Below, one piece after another: positions 47,945 through 61,400 of a stretch of 64,000 bases of DNA. The DNA is from Cristatella mucedo (lineage: Eukaryota > Bryozoa > Phylactolaemata > Cristatellidae). The stretch covers positions 10,180,501 through 10,244,500 of the forward strand of contig WPIO01000002.1 of NCBI GenBank assembly GCA_009760855.2, written 5' to 3'. How positions within the stretch are numbered: position 1 is the first letter of the stretch; each line of letters opens with the position of its first letter. Made by a program: the position numbers and the translations under genes. The notes under the pieces are model-generated. The model searched no databases. It was given only the letters and a program-made list of their open reading frames with translations, and was not told the origin of the DNA.

Positions 47945-48130
47945 TAGAGCTGTACCTTTAATCAACCTCAAGTTCCTTGGAGACCACGCCTTTAGTTCGT
48001 ATGCTTTCAAAGCCTGGAACTCTTTTTCGACTGACATTCATACGCTTCCAACATTTAAAAAGAAGGTTAAAATGCACCTTTCCTCGCAATATTTGCTTGA
48101 TTTGAGTGAATTGCCCTTTGTAATAACAGT
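47945..48130 (+). mobile_element. LINE family B fragment, plus strand
   Basis: CCTCAAGTTCCTTGGAGACC, GCCTTTAGTTCGTATGCTTT and CAAAGCCTGGAACTC are the C-terminal coding end. A second tail-like piece follows at 48140-48360. Confidence 0.75.
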
Positions 48131-48469
48131 AATAATAATCCATTTTAATTAAGCTCTCAGCATACTAATTTCAAATTTATTTCTAGATATTTGCATACGC
48201 TGTAAAGTCCTTTGTGCTTTTGTGCATGCTGGCGCCGTGCATTTTACAACCAATCTATTGGCACGCTTCCTTTGCGGCATATTAATAGTTCCTAGAAAAA
48301 AATATAGTTCTCTTAGGGTGCTAAGCAGTTGTCATATTATTATTATTATCATTATTATTTCCATAATAAGTACTATGAAGTGGTGGGCAATCAACTAAGC
48401 GGCTAACGAAGAGCTAACCTGGCAGGTACGAACGGCGGCCGCCGCTCCAGTTCCGTTCCTGAGCTCTAG

Positions 48470-48858
<389 letters not shown>

Positions 48859-48859
48859 G

Positions 48860-49443
48860 ACCTAGAGATCTCGGTCTCATATTCCAAAGCAACCTCTCGT
48901 TAGACGACCATATCAGCTCCACAGTCAAATCTGCCTATTTTCAGCTTCATAACATTGCTAAAATTCGGGCTTGTTTAGATAGGATTACCACGTCCAAGTT
49001 GGTCCATGCATTCGTGACATCCAGTCTCGACTTCTGCAACTCACTGCTTACTGGCCTACCAGCATGTGCGATCAGGCGATTGCAGCTGGTGCAAAACTCT
49101 GCAGCTAGGCTTGTCTGTCGTGAGCGTCGCAGTTGCCACATTACTCCACTTCTCGTCGACCTGCACTGGCTACCAGTCAAGCAACGGATTGACTTCAAGG
49201 TTTTGTCGCTCACTTTTAGGTCCCTTCATTCTATGGCTCCAGCCTATCTCTCCGACATACTCCCCCATCAGGCCAAGCATCGTACCACCCGCTTTTCGGA
49301 ATCCAACAGTCTAGAAATACCTCGTACAAACCTTAAATCCTTTGGAGACCGTGCATTTAGTTCGTATGCTCCCAAAGCCTGGAGCTCCCTCCCGACCTGC
49401 GTCAGAACATCCCCTGACCTGACCATATTTTAAAGGAACTTAG
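48860..49443 (+). mobile_element. LINE family B, plus strand, 5' part of a copy split by a 2.0 kb insertion
   Basis: An open frame of 144 codons reads SSLDFCNSLLTGLPACAIRR, LVQNSAARLVCRERRSCHIT, LHWLPVKQRIDFKVLSLTFR, AFSSYAPKAWSSLPTCVRTS. It is the cleanest C-terminal segment of the family here. It stops at an in-frame TAA just before the insertion. Confidence 0.88.
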
Positions 49444-51446
49444 GGGGTAGGTCCACAAAAAATGGTCAATTTATTTGAAATTCGCGTATTAAAGATTAAC
49501 TAGTTATAAATTCAAGCTCAAATTTTGGTAGTTGTAAGATGACCGGAACATGGTCGATAAAATTATTTTGTAAGACCTATTGAAACCGGAAGTCGTACAT
49601 CGAGCTCAACAAAATAATTTTCTTTAACAAATAACTGAGCAGGAACTGCGGGTTTCTGCTGAACTCTGCGAATATAAGCTACTCAGCCCTAAACCGACCC
49701 TCAAAAAATAACTGGAGAATGATCAAACGTAAAAATTTCCCGGAAATAACACGCCCCTCGAGATGACACGTCCGACTGGTAATATAACAAGATCATAAAA
49801 GAGTAAACCCCCTATCGGCAGGGTACCTAGTCCCTCCTCTGCTTCCCCGCCCCGCCCTTAGCAACTGGTGGTAAACGGCATTCCTAGGCCCGCTCCTTAT
49901 TTACTTGGCAGAAACCTGTTTACATTGGTATGTTTACATCGAATCACAAACCGGAAGTGACTGTCATTCGGCCAGTAGGCAAACATTAGGGATAATGTAT
50001 TGAGAATTTGCTGCTGCCAGGGCCGCCGTAACTAAGGAGTTCATTATCACGGCACGGCATGAATCCTGGGACAGCTGATTCAGTTCCTGTAGCCGCCGTA
50101 ACGCACGAGGCGACGGCCAGGAGTGGTCTTTCGTTCGGCGGCTGGTCAGCGAGGTGACTTGGATGGAACTAGCGCGTCGTTTACTGGAAGCCAGTCTGAA
50201 AATGTTGATTCATTTCTATTCAAGGAAATTTAGGTGATTTCAAGTTCTCATTTATGTCGTTAATAGTTAGATATTTGTATTGGCGAATGCCGGTGAGCCG
50301 CCCGGCTGTAGCCTGGATTGCCGGCCTCAGGTATGAGACCTATCGCGGATATGATCTGCTTAGGCTGTATAAAGATCTTTTTAGGTTGACCTATTGCTAA
50401 GATTCATATTAATCTATTTATTGAATATGTTGAATGTTGAATAATATTGAATGTTCGTGCGATGATAGCGTTTCCTATTGCTGCCTCTTGGTTATAGCTT
50501 TGAGTTCTCAAGTTTATCTGCAAACGACAGTCCAATGCCTGCTGTCATTAATGTCATATCTCTTAAAATAATGATCCGATAACCTTAAAACTTTGGAATA
50601 TATGATTGATTGTAGTTACAGAATCATCCCAGCCTTCTCGAATGCGTATTGGACCTCAGTAGATAGACTTGTTTTGGTCAAAGCTGGCAGTGTGTGTCGT
50701 GCTAAGCCTTTGTCATCCTTTCACTCACATGGCGTAAAAATGTCACAGGTAGGCTACTTGTGACCCAATCAACGTGAAATTTGAATTACATGCTCTTAAG
50801 TATGTGTTTTGATGTTGTATGGCGACAAATAAAGTAACGCTCTTGTTATTCCATGTCACCTGCATGCTTTGGCACCTTAAATTGGCTTCTCTGAGTGCTG
50901 TCACAACAGTGTACTTGGTACTTGGTACAATGTACAACTTGGTCGATACTGGGCCGATCTGTGTGAAACTTGGAATATAGGTGGAGCTCACCTGTCTCCA
51001 CACTCCCCACCTGGGCATGTATGCATGATGGGTGTGTATGCATATAATGTGCCTGTCACAAAGTGTCCGTGGGCTGAGTTCATGATGGCAGTCAACAGTT
51101 TGAGATGTCAAAACTTTTTTTCAAGTTTTTTGTGGGAGAGTGTCCAGTGGAATGTCTTGCATTTTTTGAGTGGTTTGCTATATTTCTACAAAAACATTTT
51201 TCTGACCGGAAAACTGAGGAGCTGCCTTTTACCATTAGTCCTATGCGTGACCTTGGACTTTTAAAGATCATCAAAGGTCAAAACATCATATATTATATCA
51301 AACGATAGCTAATGCTACCAGTGTTCTTCGTGCCAATTTTCATGCCAATCAGTTTACTCGTCTTCCGTACAATATTTTTTAATCATGCTTTGGAGGGACA
51401 ACGCCCCCTATTAGCGGCCATTTTGAGGGATAACTCCTACTGCCGG
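49444..51446. mobile_element. Unclassified 2.0 kb insertion inside a LINE
   Basis: The flanking LINE resumes at 51447, so this is an insertion. ACTTAG flanks it on both sides (49438-49443, 51447-51452), a possible 6-bp target duplication. It starts GGGGTAGGTCC and ends CTCCTACTGCCGG, with only a weak inverted similarity. No long frame or known transposase is visible. About 28 bp of LINE sequence normally at this point are missing. Confidence 0.5.
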
Positions 51447-51700
51447 ACTTAGTGGGTCCCTATGATTCGTCCTTCACGTGCTTATGCGTGCTGACAATGC
51501 ATGCTGCAACTAACCACATTTGCATGCTGGCCCTGTGCATGTCACCCTTAACCATGTTATTCATTTTGTCTGTTTTTCAAGCATGATTTTACTTACCATT
51601 GAATTGTATTTCCCTTTGCAGCAAATGTAAAGCGCCTAGAAAGAGATTAAGTTCTCTGAGGGCGCTTTATCAAGTACATTATTATTATTATTATTAGAGA
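51447..51700 (+). mobile_element. LINE family B, plus strand, 3' UTR and tail after the insertion
   Basis: AGTGGGTCCCTATGATTCGT, GCTGGCCCTGTGCATGTCAC, then AAGCGCCTAGAAAGAGATTA and an ATT run near 51675-51697. Confidence 0.85.
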
Positions 51701-51984
51701 CAGAGAGCAGTCCCTGATTTGCCGGGCCATTGCATGAGCACACGCATAGCTGCGTCCAGCCACCGTCCGAGTCCGGACCCGGCTGCTGCGGACACGCTGA
51801 CCCGCTGCAGCCAGAGCCGCCGCCATTCGTCCAGCCAGCAGCTGGCCTGAGGTGGGCAGCTGGCCGGAGCGTGCCTGCCGCCAAGCGCATTGTCACTGCT
51901 CGCTCGACGGCTCGCTTTTAGCTAGCCGCCGGCTGTGCCGAATCGCATCGCCAGCTTCGCTGCTGCGGCTCAGCTCGACGGCGC

Positions 51985-52272
51985 GGTGTGTTTAGGTACT
52001 AGGTTTATTAACTTTACCGAAACAGCGGCCAGCGTCCACACGGGTCGCTATTGCTTGTTCTGCGATTGTATTGACAGCCCAAACAGCGTTTCAATGGCGC
52101 GACGCCTTGCCACAGAAAGTCGCTGTTTGCTCCCCGGGGCCCTTGCACCTCATCGCTACAAGGAGGAGCCCCGCTCTTTTCTCGGATTGCCTTTCACCTA
52201 TGCTTTCTGCCGCGCCGTGGCTAGCGTCGACGCGATGCCCCGACCGGGTCGTCGACGATCGATCGATCGATC
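51985..52272 (-). promoter_or_regulatory. LHFPL 3' untranslated region with poly(A) signal
   Basis: The minus strand reads AATAAA at 52009-52004, about 264 bases after the stop codon. That is the only canonical signal I see close to the LHFPL stop. The cleavage site would be near 51985, which is an estimate. Between this point and the LINE tail ending near 51700 the DNA is GC-rich with nothing else recognisable. Confidence 0.5.
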
Positions 52273-52424
52273 TCAATCCACGCCTGCGACAACGTCGCTC
52301 CTCTCCTTCCGTCGCCGCTCTTCGCTGAGTTCAAGGCCGGCGCCGGCCGAGAAGCAAGCTCCGAGAAGAATTGCCGCCGTGCCGGACATAATGACGTAGT
52401 AGGCCCAGCCGATCTTGCAGCTGC
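52273..52424 (-). CDS. LHFPL: LHFPL gene, last coding exon (helix 4 and cytoplasmic tail)
   Basis: It starts after the acceptor CCACCGCTCAG and encodes SCKIGWAYY, helix 4 and a charged tail with ERRRKERSD, ending at TGA 52275-52273. CxIGWAYY is a strong LHFPL signature. The sequence directly after the stop is a short GATC repeat. A second AG acceptor lies 4 bases inside the exon. Confidence 0.92.
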
Positions 52425-55400
52425 CTGAGCGGTGGAAAAACGAAGCCCGCTGTTTGATACGCGGAAAACCCGCTTCCGGTTGCTCGGCTTGAGTTGATCG
52501 AAACAATCAGTTGCTCGCAAACGCCGACAGCGGTTGCCCTAAGGTTCAGCGAGCGGGGCCAGCGCTTCTCTTACCTCCGTGCGTTGAGCAAGTTTCCCCA
52601 AGCCTAGTTGCATCTGCGACAGAGGATAGTGTACATTGAAAGTAAATGAACCAGCGCGAGGAAGTGAGCCTCTGCCGGCGATGCAAATGACTCCTTGTGT
52701 CGCGACTCTTGACTCTTACGACTCTCTATTTCTCTGCACAATGGCTGAGAGGGTATTCCGAATAATTTAATTCTCGCCACCTTCGCACCAGTCCTAATGC
52801 AAGGGTTAACATGAGAACGGATCGGTCTTTTGGAGTCCCGTCACTCGATTTTCGTTCTCTTATTCTCTCTTTCGTTTTCTCTCGATTTCTATCTATATCT
52901 TTCTCGTTCTGCTTCTACCCAGTCGCTGTTGATCTCTATTTTGTAGAGGGAGCGGTGGAACTGAATATCCACCAAAGGAACAGCATTGCAGGCTCTTAAT
53001 GTCCAGAACGCTGTGACTTAGCAATCAGGTACAAATGACATGCAATCGTGTACAAATAAAATGATATTAAATTCTGCTCAGAATTTAATTTCAATGAGCT
53101 AGTCGTTGTTCTTTTATGGCTTTAATAAAAAGAGCAAATGCGAAGTAGTCTTCCGCACGTTAAGACGCACGGCAACTTGGAAATCTATTTTGACGTTTAC
53201 ATTTTGATGCAAGCAAGTGCTTAAAAGACTGACCCATAAAGATATGTAGTGGCAAAAAATCGAAACCCCCCAAGCTCGCTTTATCTGACGAAAGTAGCCT
53301 TATAATAATAATAATGATAATGCACTTGATAAAGCGCCCTCAGAGAACTCAATCTCTTCCTAGGTGTTTTACATTTGCTGCAAAGGAAGACTTCAATGCA
53401 TACCAGGATTCTCCATTGTTCGAATTGAATTCGTGTCGTAACATTTCCCTTGTCTCTAGAACAATGAGGTAATATTTTGCTAGGACTGTATCGCTAGTGC
53501 TGTCGATGTAAACAAGGATGCAAATACAAAGCCACGGCAAATGTAAAGTACCTAGAAAGAGATTGAGCTCTTTGGGGGCGCTTAATCAAATGCATTATTA
53601 TTACTATTATTAGTACGCTTCAACTTGAAGGCTGCCTGAGCAGAAATAAGCTCTGAAAGAGCTGTACCAAGCATCGAGATGTCTGCAGAATTCTGCCTGC
53701 GGAGAAACTACCCGAGACGTCTTCGAGTATTAACAATAATATTAATAAATAGGTCATTCGCATCGAGCTCTGAGAGAACTCAAATCTCTTTCTAGGAAAT
53801 TTCCATCTCGATGCTAGAAAATCAGAGGACCCGGGATTAGTAATTGTGGGATCAGGGATTAGGGACACATATGATATTAAGCGTGCAAAGAGTAAAGGAA
53901 TGTCGTGCGAAGGCCAAAATGTAAAGCGAAAATTCGCAGCGAGTTGTTATACACCTGAGTAGAGATTAAGTTCTCTTAAAGCGCTATACAAATGACTTAA
54001 TATGGTTATGAGGACACCCATGGCCACCGGTTAGGATGACCTCTGGCAAGTAACGTGTGCTGAACGATTCACAAGTTATGCTCTAAAATCGCAGCGAAAC
54101 AAAAAATATGTTCTTTGCGGCGAAGGGAATAAAGCACCGTGAAAGGTATGCGTATTTAGCTGGACTTTAAAGAAGTATCGATTATCGCAGTTGCTGACCG
54201 TTGCCGGAAGCGAGTTCGCGACTTATAGAGCATTAGAGCTGGAGCCTCGATTATCAAGAGATATCAATTTAACGCGAGAGGCGGCGACGTGATTAGATTT
54301 TGGGGAGCAGACGATGCGATAACTGCTGGAGCAAACAGATCGGATAGGTATATAGATAAGATAGCTATGATGTGACCTCTGAAGCCAGACTCAGGGTTTT
54401 GAAATCGAATTGCTTCTTGATAGGCAGCCAGTTGATGGCAGAGTCTTTGCAGCCTACGTAGCCATGTTGACGTAAGAAATAGCTGGTCGCGGTAACCTGA
54501 CACCTCGTGCTTCTTTTGTTTTACCAAGGTAGCAAAACTGAATAATGAGCTGCCATTAATCGAAGGTGCCAAGGTCCTCGGTGCACCGGGTATCAAGACT
54601 TTTCTTCTTCCAGCCCAAGTTTTGCTTAGCAAAGACGCTATTCACCACGTTTAAGATGACGATGCCTTTTTTAGTTTCCAAAAGGGCTCAGTAAATAGGA
54701 TGAAAAAAGGTAAACATGAGGAACGTCTTTTCCGGCGCAAAACGTAAAACTAGTCCGTGATGACCTGAGACCACGCTAATTAGGAAACAAATATGCACCA
54801 TTTGTATCGACAAATGAGGAGAGGTTCCTCTTAAAAAGGTGCGAGTGTACGTGCAGACGCAAAACTCTAATTGGGGTTTACATTTCTATTCGATCAGAGT
54901 GCAAATGCAGTTAGTTTTTTGGAGTGAATGCCGGATGAGACGCATCGTAAAACGTTCGATGTTGCTGTGTGTCTTTCAGTGATGAAATGAAAGTTCTTGA
55001 ACCGGTTATCGAGAAGCTATAGGGCTGAGGCTTTCAGCTCGCGCATGAAAGCGTTAAAATGTACTTCATTTGTACTGCGCCCGAAGATAAATTAATCTCT
55101 ATTCAGGCGCTTCGCGCACGCGACGCGGATCGAGCCCACGACCTCAGCCAGACCTTAGTCGGGGCGAGCACCTTCACCGATGGCTGGGCCAAACCGGCTC
55201 GGCAGCGTTGATTCTTTGATTCGCTGTAGCTGGAGGTCGGCAAATCTCCATCTCGCGATAAGATGTGCCGTGAAAAAGGGAGGCGGCAGAGAGCGGCAGC
55301 GGAGCGAGTTATCAGCGGCCCGAGGTCCGATGCATTCTGCCCTCGTGAGCAGGTAGTCCACAACTACCTGCTCATCACCTGCCCCCGCCGCCGCCGCGGG

Positions 55401-58400
55401 TGGCTGCGCATCGTGCTGCCCGCTGGCGCCCCACGACTCCAGCGAAGCTGCTCCAGCCCGAGCTCCCGCAAAGACGGCGAGTGGCTGCTAGTGCGCGCGC
55501 CCCCCCCCCCGTGGCTCCTCACCCCCTCGAGTTGCTGCTCTCGCTTCGCTTTCATGCACGCGCTGCCTGCAACGCAGGCAGCGCGTGCAACGCACCGCCC
55601 TTCCTTTGGTGAGCATGAGCTGAATTTCTTTGGGCAAATCGACGACGATTGCTGCCGATCATTCAGAGAACTGTTCTAGAGTTTTCCACTTAATTTTTCT
55701 GGCATTGGCCATTAGAGTTAAACTGCATGGAGATTGCAAGAGAAATTAAAAATACGATTCTTATGTATGGCTCCCAAAGAGAGATATCCCTAATCTCCAA
55801 ATCTTTAAATCCTAATCTCTGAGTCCTATCCCTAATCTCTACCCCGCCGCTCTACGAACAGTATGCTACAGGGCATGAGCCCGAGACCATGGTAGTTAGA
55901 GGCGAGCACATAACCCCTGTGGCCAAATGGTAGCTCACTTTTCCCGGAAATCAGTTCATTTGCCTTTTAAATTCTATGTCGCCGCGAAATCTACGTCGAT
56001 CGATGCAAAGTTTGGAGTTAATTTATTGCTATTTTGACTTGAGTGAACATCAAAAGCGAGTTTACAAAATACATGTCCTTAAGTGACATCGAACTTGCAA
56101 TTTGGTGAGCCGCGGTGGTACACTAGGTAAGGCGGTTGCTTTTCAAGACCTCTGTCCCGAGGTCGCGGGTTCAAATCCTGCGTTGGGTGATTCTGTATTG
56201 CCGCTGCAAATAGCCGTAAAGGCTCTTCTGTCGCTATACACAAGAGGCTGTTAAATCAGCTAGCACCTTTCTATTTTTGTTTTGTGCTTTGATGAATCCG
56301 TTTGACATACGAAATGTTATTGCTTTTTTCTCAGGCTACACCTAAGTCAAGCAAAAAAATTTACCATGCGTATTTAAGAGCGCTAGCCTGAAATTATGAG
56401 TGCTGGCTGTAATTTAATTTATTTTAAGCGACTCTCTTAGTGTGAGCCTAGGAGCTAGTCGGTTTGACCAGGAAGTCCAGGGTGAGGGTGAAATGTAATA
56501 AGCCATAGTAGTACCAAAAGATGATTCCTGTTGCCATTTCTATTCGTCACAGTTTTACTGTAGATTGCTCAAATCGTCTTTGTTTTGTAAACGAGTAATG
56601 AATACTAAGGATGTAATCCCCAATCATTGGGATAACTCCTTATCGCCCCCCCCCCAGCTGTGCATGACGAGCGCCCAGACCGCTGTGCGCTGGCTTCGCT
56701 GCTTACTGCTCGTCCCGTCGCGTTCACTGCCTGCGAGACAACCTCTGAACAGTCAAGCCGCTACTGCAGGGCCCCTTCAGAGTATGTATTCGTTTCAAGT
56801 CTCGTTTTGGCTCAGCCTGCAGGACGCTAAATACCGAGAAACGCAGGCGCGACGGCGGCGCGGGTGGACGGCGGGCATTCCAGAGAGCAACTACCGCTCT
56901 CCGGTCTGTCCGCATCATCGCACGCTAGTCTCGCTTCCATTGCCAATCTTATCGAGCATCATTCGAGGACGAGATAGCGGCGCGGCGTCCTGCGGCTGGG
57001 CGCCGCGCGGACGCGATTATTCGCCTTACGAGCCGTACCCTCCGCGCACGCGCGCGGCTAGCTAGCTGGCCGGCTGGCTGGCCTGGGACGGTGCAAACTC
57101 GCGCGAGCGGTCCCACTCGGCGATTTGATTGTGCAGTCAAGAGTCGGCCGCGTTTACTTAAGGCGCGGCCAGCTTAAACTAGCTGCCGAGACGCCGGCGC
57201 CTGCCCGGCAGCCCCGTCAGCCCGAGCGGCCTGCTGGCTAGGCGACGAGGGCTTCGCGACCGCAGGGTCGAGAAAGCAAAGACGTCGGCGAGAGCGCTGG
57301 CCATTGTCGCGTGACTGCGCGGTCATTCGGCGACAATTTGAAACGGCGCCAACGCGCGAAGTCCAGCGGCACCAGAGGCCGTCGCTTGAAATTAGCTCCT
57401 CTTGCCGTCGTCGACGGAAGCGGGCTCAAAAGACGGCGGCGGAACCGCGAAGACGGCTCGAGACGGCGCGGCCAGTACGGCACGCAGCGACGCGAGCCCC
57501 AGCTGACCTCGCGGCCGTTTCCGGCTCGTCGCGGCGGCATCGCGAGACACCTACCTAGCTTGTAGGGGCCTGCTTCTTCTCCGCACAGGTCTGCCACGTA
57601 AGCGCTGCCCCAGCCGGTCGGAAAGAGGATGCATCCGCACGCCAAGCAGATGCCTGCAATGCGCGCAGATAGCAGGTGCGTCAGCAGCAGTCGAGCGGCG
57701 TGGCCAGGAACTTTCGGCAATAGGCCGATCTTGACCTTTGCGGAAGTCGCTTGAAAATAACGCTCGCGTCTCTCGCAAGGTGAGTCGAAACCGCGCGAAT
57801 ATCTCGCTCTCTGTTCGCGACGCGCGAGCAGAACGTCGCGTCATTTTTTTTCAGAAACGCGGGCTTTTAGTACGGAAGAGCCCGGTTCAATGAGATGCCG
57901 AGCTCGGAAGCAGAACAGCGATTTAAATAAAGGACGCGAGTATTTTCGTTCGAATAGCAAGCTGAATAGTTTTAAAGAAGAATGCGAGAGTTTCAAGCAC
58001 AAGAGGCGCACGACGTCATCATCATTTACTTGGCTAGTGTTTTAGTGCAGGCAAACTGCTGACCAGTAGTAAAATTTATTGAAGCAAGTCTTGCACGTTT
58101 CTCGAGCCGTCAGTTTAAATAAACGCGCCAGCGCTTTCTTCCCGAAACTTAGCTCTACTAGTTCACAATGCAAGTAGCGAAACGGAGCTCGCCGTATTGA
58201 CTGGTACTGGCGATTTGGGGTAGACCGTACAATGTGCTTGCTGATTAAACAGCCTCTTTTTGTATAGCGACAGAAGAGCCTTTACGGCTATCACCACCGC
58301 TAGAAGTAGCGATAAAGAATCGCCCACCGGAGGAATCGAATCCACGACCTCGGGAGCGAGGTCATGAAAGCAACCAACTAACCTAGTGTGCCATCCCTGA

Positions 58401-61400
58401 AGGAGCCGTGCGCACAGATGGTGTTGAAGAGCGCCTGCTCTATTGACGCCTGTCTTCCATGTCGCACGCCACACTCGGCGATTTCACCGCGGTTGTCGGC
58501 TGTGCAGTCGAAGCTGCTCCAAAACTTTCGCAAGAGGCCGCCGATCCGAAACACAACAATGTGCAGCCTATGGGCACTGGGTTGGAAATATGAGATAGCG
58601 CTAGTAATTAAAAGCCCGCAATGTGGCGATAAAAACCACCGTTGCCCATTTCTGCCTACTGATGCCGCTGACTGTCGCAGGGTGGCTTGGGGGCGGGAAA
58701 CCGATCTACCGGCTGACGCTGGCTGCGGCGGCGGCGGCGGCGGCGGCAGGGGAGACGATTCTTGGGAAATATCGTCCGACTACCTCACTTCGCCCACTTG
58801 ACCTCAATTCGCCCTTGGTGCTAATTCTGAGCACTCTCTCACAAGGATCGAGCGCTCGCGCCTCGACGAATCGGCGACCGAAGATTAGCGACCGCAGATC
58901 GAAGTAAGGAAGCCGTTTTTGCGGTAGTGTCAACGTGCCTAGACGAGTCTGTGCATGCTCGGTGCATGAATTGCATACTCTTGCCACTTTAGCACACTCA
59001 CTTTCGCGACACAATTATAAACTTCGCCACTAAATTAGGCACCAGATGCTAAGCAGCGTCTGGTCGAGGACCAGGTGCTCACAATTCACGATCCAGGTCG
59101 CGAGCTCGAGTCCTCTGGCGATAAATTCTTTATTGCCCGCTCGGCGATTGCCGCCAAGTCTCTTCCGATGCCGTCTAATTGAGGCTGTTGATTAAGCCGA
59201 CCATTACTTTTCCTTTTTGCTTTCAAGTCTTCAGTCAGGACAATAAGGGACCTATCCGCCGGACTGTGGAGTTCATGTCAATTCAACAATAATTCGAAAC
59301 AACTACATATCTTTACTGCTGCCAACTATAGTGCACTCTCTCCAACCTTCCTCAGTCGCTACTTTTATACTACTAACTTATTGAGTGCAACCCCGCCCCC
59401 GACTCAGCTGAGTGCTTCTAACTTTTTCTGCTTTGCCTGAGTGTAAATTCTGCTGCCTACTGCATACAGGCCGATACCCGCCAAGGATTTAAGTGCACTA
59501 TAGAAAACTGCAGCAGTAACTCTTGAACTAGCAGGTAGCAATACACAGAGCTTGAACCTGCATGTATACAGTGGAAACCTTGTAGCTGCGGCATGTCGTT
59601 CTCTCAGTGGGAACCCATTACGCGCTCAGCTCAGAAAAAACCTATTAGCTGATTTAACCATTTGTAAAGCGGCAGAAGAGAATTCACGGCGCTCACCGCC
59701 GCTTGCAGGTGGCAATAAAGAATCGCCCTAAGCAGGATTCAAACCCACGACCTCGGTCGTGGAGAGCCAGCACCTTACCTCATGGGCTATCGCTGCTCAG
59801 TAAGGAAGGCGCGTTTGCTATTCTCAGCTCGCTCTATTTCTTTATTATACTTACCTCAGCCTGGTCGACGTCTTGTCTTGAACGTGCACTAAACTTGGGG
59901 TCAAATCTTACCTACTCAGTTCTACGCTTCCTTTCCACCGCTCGACTGCTAATCCCATCAAGTGCTTGCCACATTGCCTATTGGCGAAGGACGTGATTCG
60001 GAGCTCCGCGAGTTGGCACGTAATATCAATAATGATATATAATTCATTTATACAGCGCCCTAAGAGAACTTAATTCCTTTTCAGACGCCTCACGTACGTC
60101 ACGGGGCTCGAGCGTACGACCTCAGTCGTCAAATGCATTCACCTTGATCTCGGTCGTACAATGCAAACACCTTGACCGCTGGGCCAAACCGGCGCGGCTG
60201 CAAGATCGAGCACGGAAACTCATTCAAGGAAGTCTGCATTGTTTCGCTCCAGACTAACGAGCGGTAAGTCAATCCGGCACCAATCACTGCGATTCTCTCC
60301 TTTGAATCTCTGGCCTGCGGTTAACGAAACCATATGGCTTGCGAGTGTCAGCTTCGGATGCGTCAATCAAAGCTTGAATGTCCCACTGACGTCTCAATAC
60401 GCGAGTGCGTGGACATGCCCGGGCTCATCGACGGTGCCGATGTAATACGACAGGTAATACGCCAGGCAGCGGGAAATCTTGATCTTTACTCTGTCCCCCA
60501 GAGCAGAGGGGCAGTTGCAGCGAAGCCTACCGCGCCAATTATGTGCGGCTTGCCGCAGTGGGTTCGCGCTCTGTGGAACTGCGAATTCATACGTGGAGTC
60601 GCATTCTCGGATGCAGACCTCGGTGGACCAGCGAGGAGCTTAACAATTTCTCTTAAACTCCCAGATTTGCCAGTCCACGAGGGAAGTTGCTATGGTGGAT
60701 GATTGTAAGTAGTGTCTTAGCCACTAAATGATGCCATCAAACAGTTTTGTTCCCCGGACTCCACGTGTGTAGCACGTCTTGGATGTTCACAGGATTGCTT
60801 CCTTTCGTCTTTTTGATGCAACTTGACACGGGCTATATTGGACTAAAACTTCGTCGTCAATTGCAATGATGTGGAGTCGGCCTTTCATCATCGACGTGGC
60901 TACCATTTCAGCTGTTTTTGGGAGACGACCATGCTGCAAGCCGAGATTCCATCTTGCTTGGTAAGTGTCACTGAAGCTACGCCATTTCCAGGGGGACGTC
61001 CGAGCCCGTTCTGCCTTGGCGTTGGGTATCTGCCAACTTTGGCAGCAAGCGTTCATGAACTCACTTTTTCTACATGCTCCAAACGAGTGAGGGCAGCGTT
61101 GACAAAAGATTTCCCCCATACGGTAACCGAATGGTAACGGAATCGCATGCACGTGGCTCTTAGGTCAGCGTGGATGAAGAGTCAGCCTTGAAGGGTGCGC
61201 AGGATTGACGAGTCTGAAGAGTCGACGACGTCAGAATGAAGGGTCGACGGGCTGGTACCGATGGTTCTCGCTCAGGATCTGTCTGTTCGTGATCATCTGG
61301 CGGATGATGGCCGGTCTCACCACAAGACTGGCTCCGAACGAAAACACGACTACGGCTGCAGCTAATGTAAGGCAGGTTTATCCCATGCCATCGCGTATCG

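Larger units (their letters stand above)
52425..57554 (-). other. LHFPL intron 2
   Basis: This intron of about 5.1 kb runs from donor GTAGGT to acceptor CTCAG. It contains LINE tails near 53.3-53.8 kb, a LINE scrap at 54.0-54.64 kb, SINEs at 55080-55205 and 56105-56268, and a GC-rich patch at 55260-55620 with two perfect hairpins and an 11-base C run. The GC-rich part next to exon 2 (56.7-57.5 kb) has open frames on both strands, but they look like composition effects. Confidence 0.85.

Noticed and set aside
51935-52399. 154-codon plus-strand frame
   Set aside because: It lies opposite the LHFPL last exon and its 3' UTR and shows no motif.
55263-55679. 138-codon plus-strand frame with ATG
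   Set aside because: GC-rich, Arg/Pro-rich, interrupted by a C11 run that would be unstable in a gene, and no homologue recognised. Kept only as part of a structural finding.
60334-60702. 122-codon plus-strand frame in LHFPL intron 1
   Set aside because: Starts with ATG but no domain is visible and it lies in an intron.
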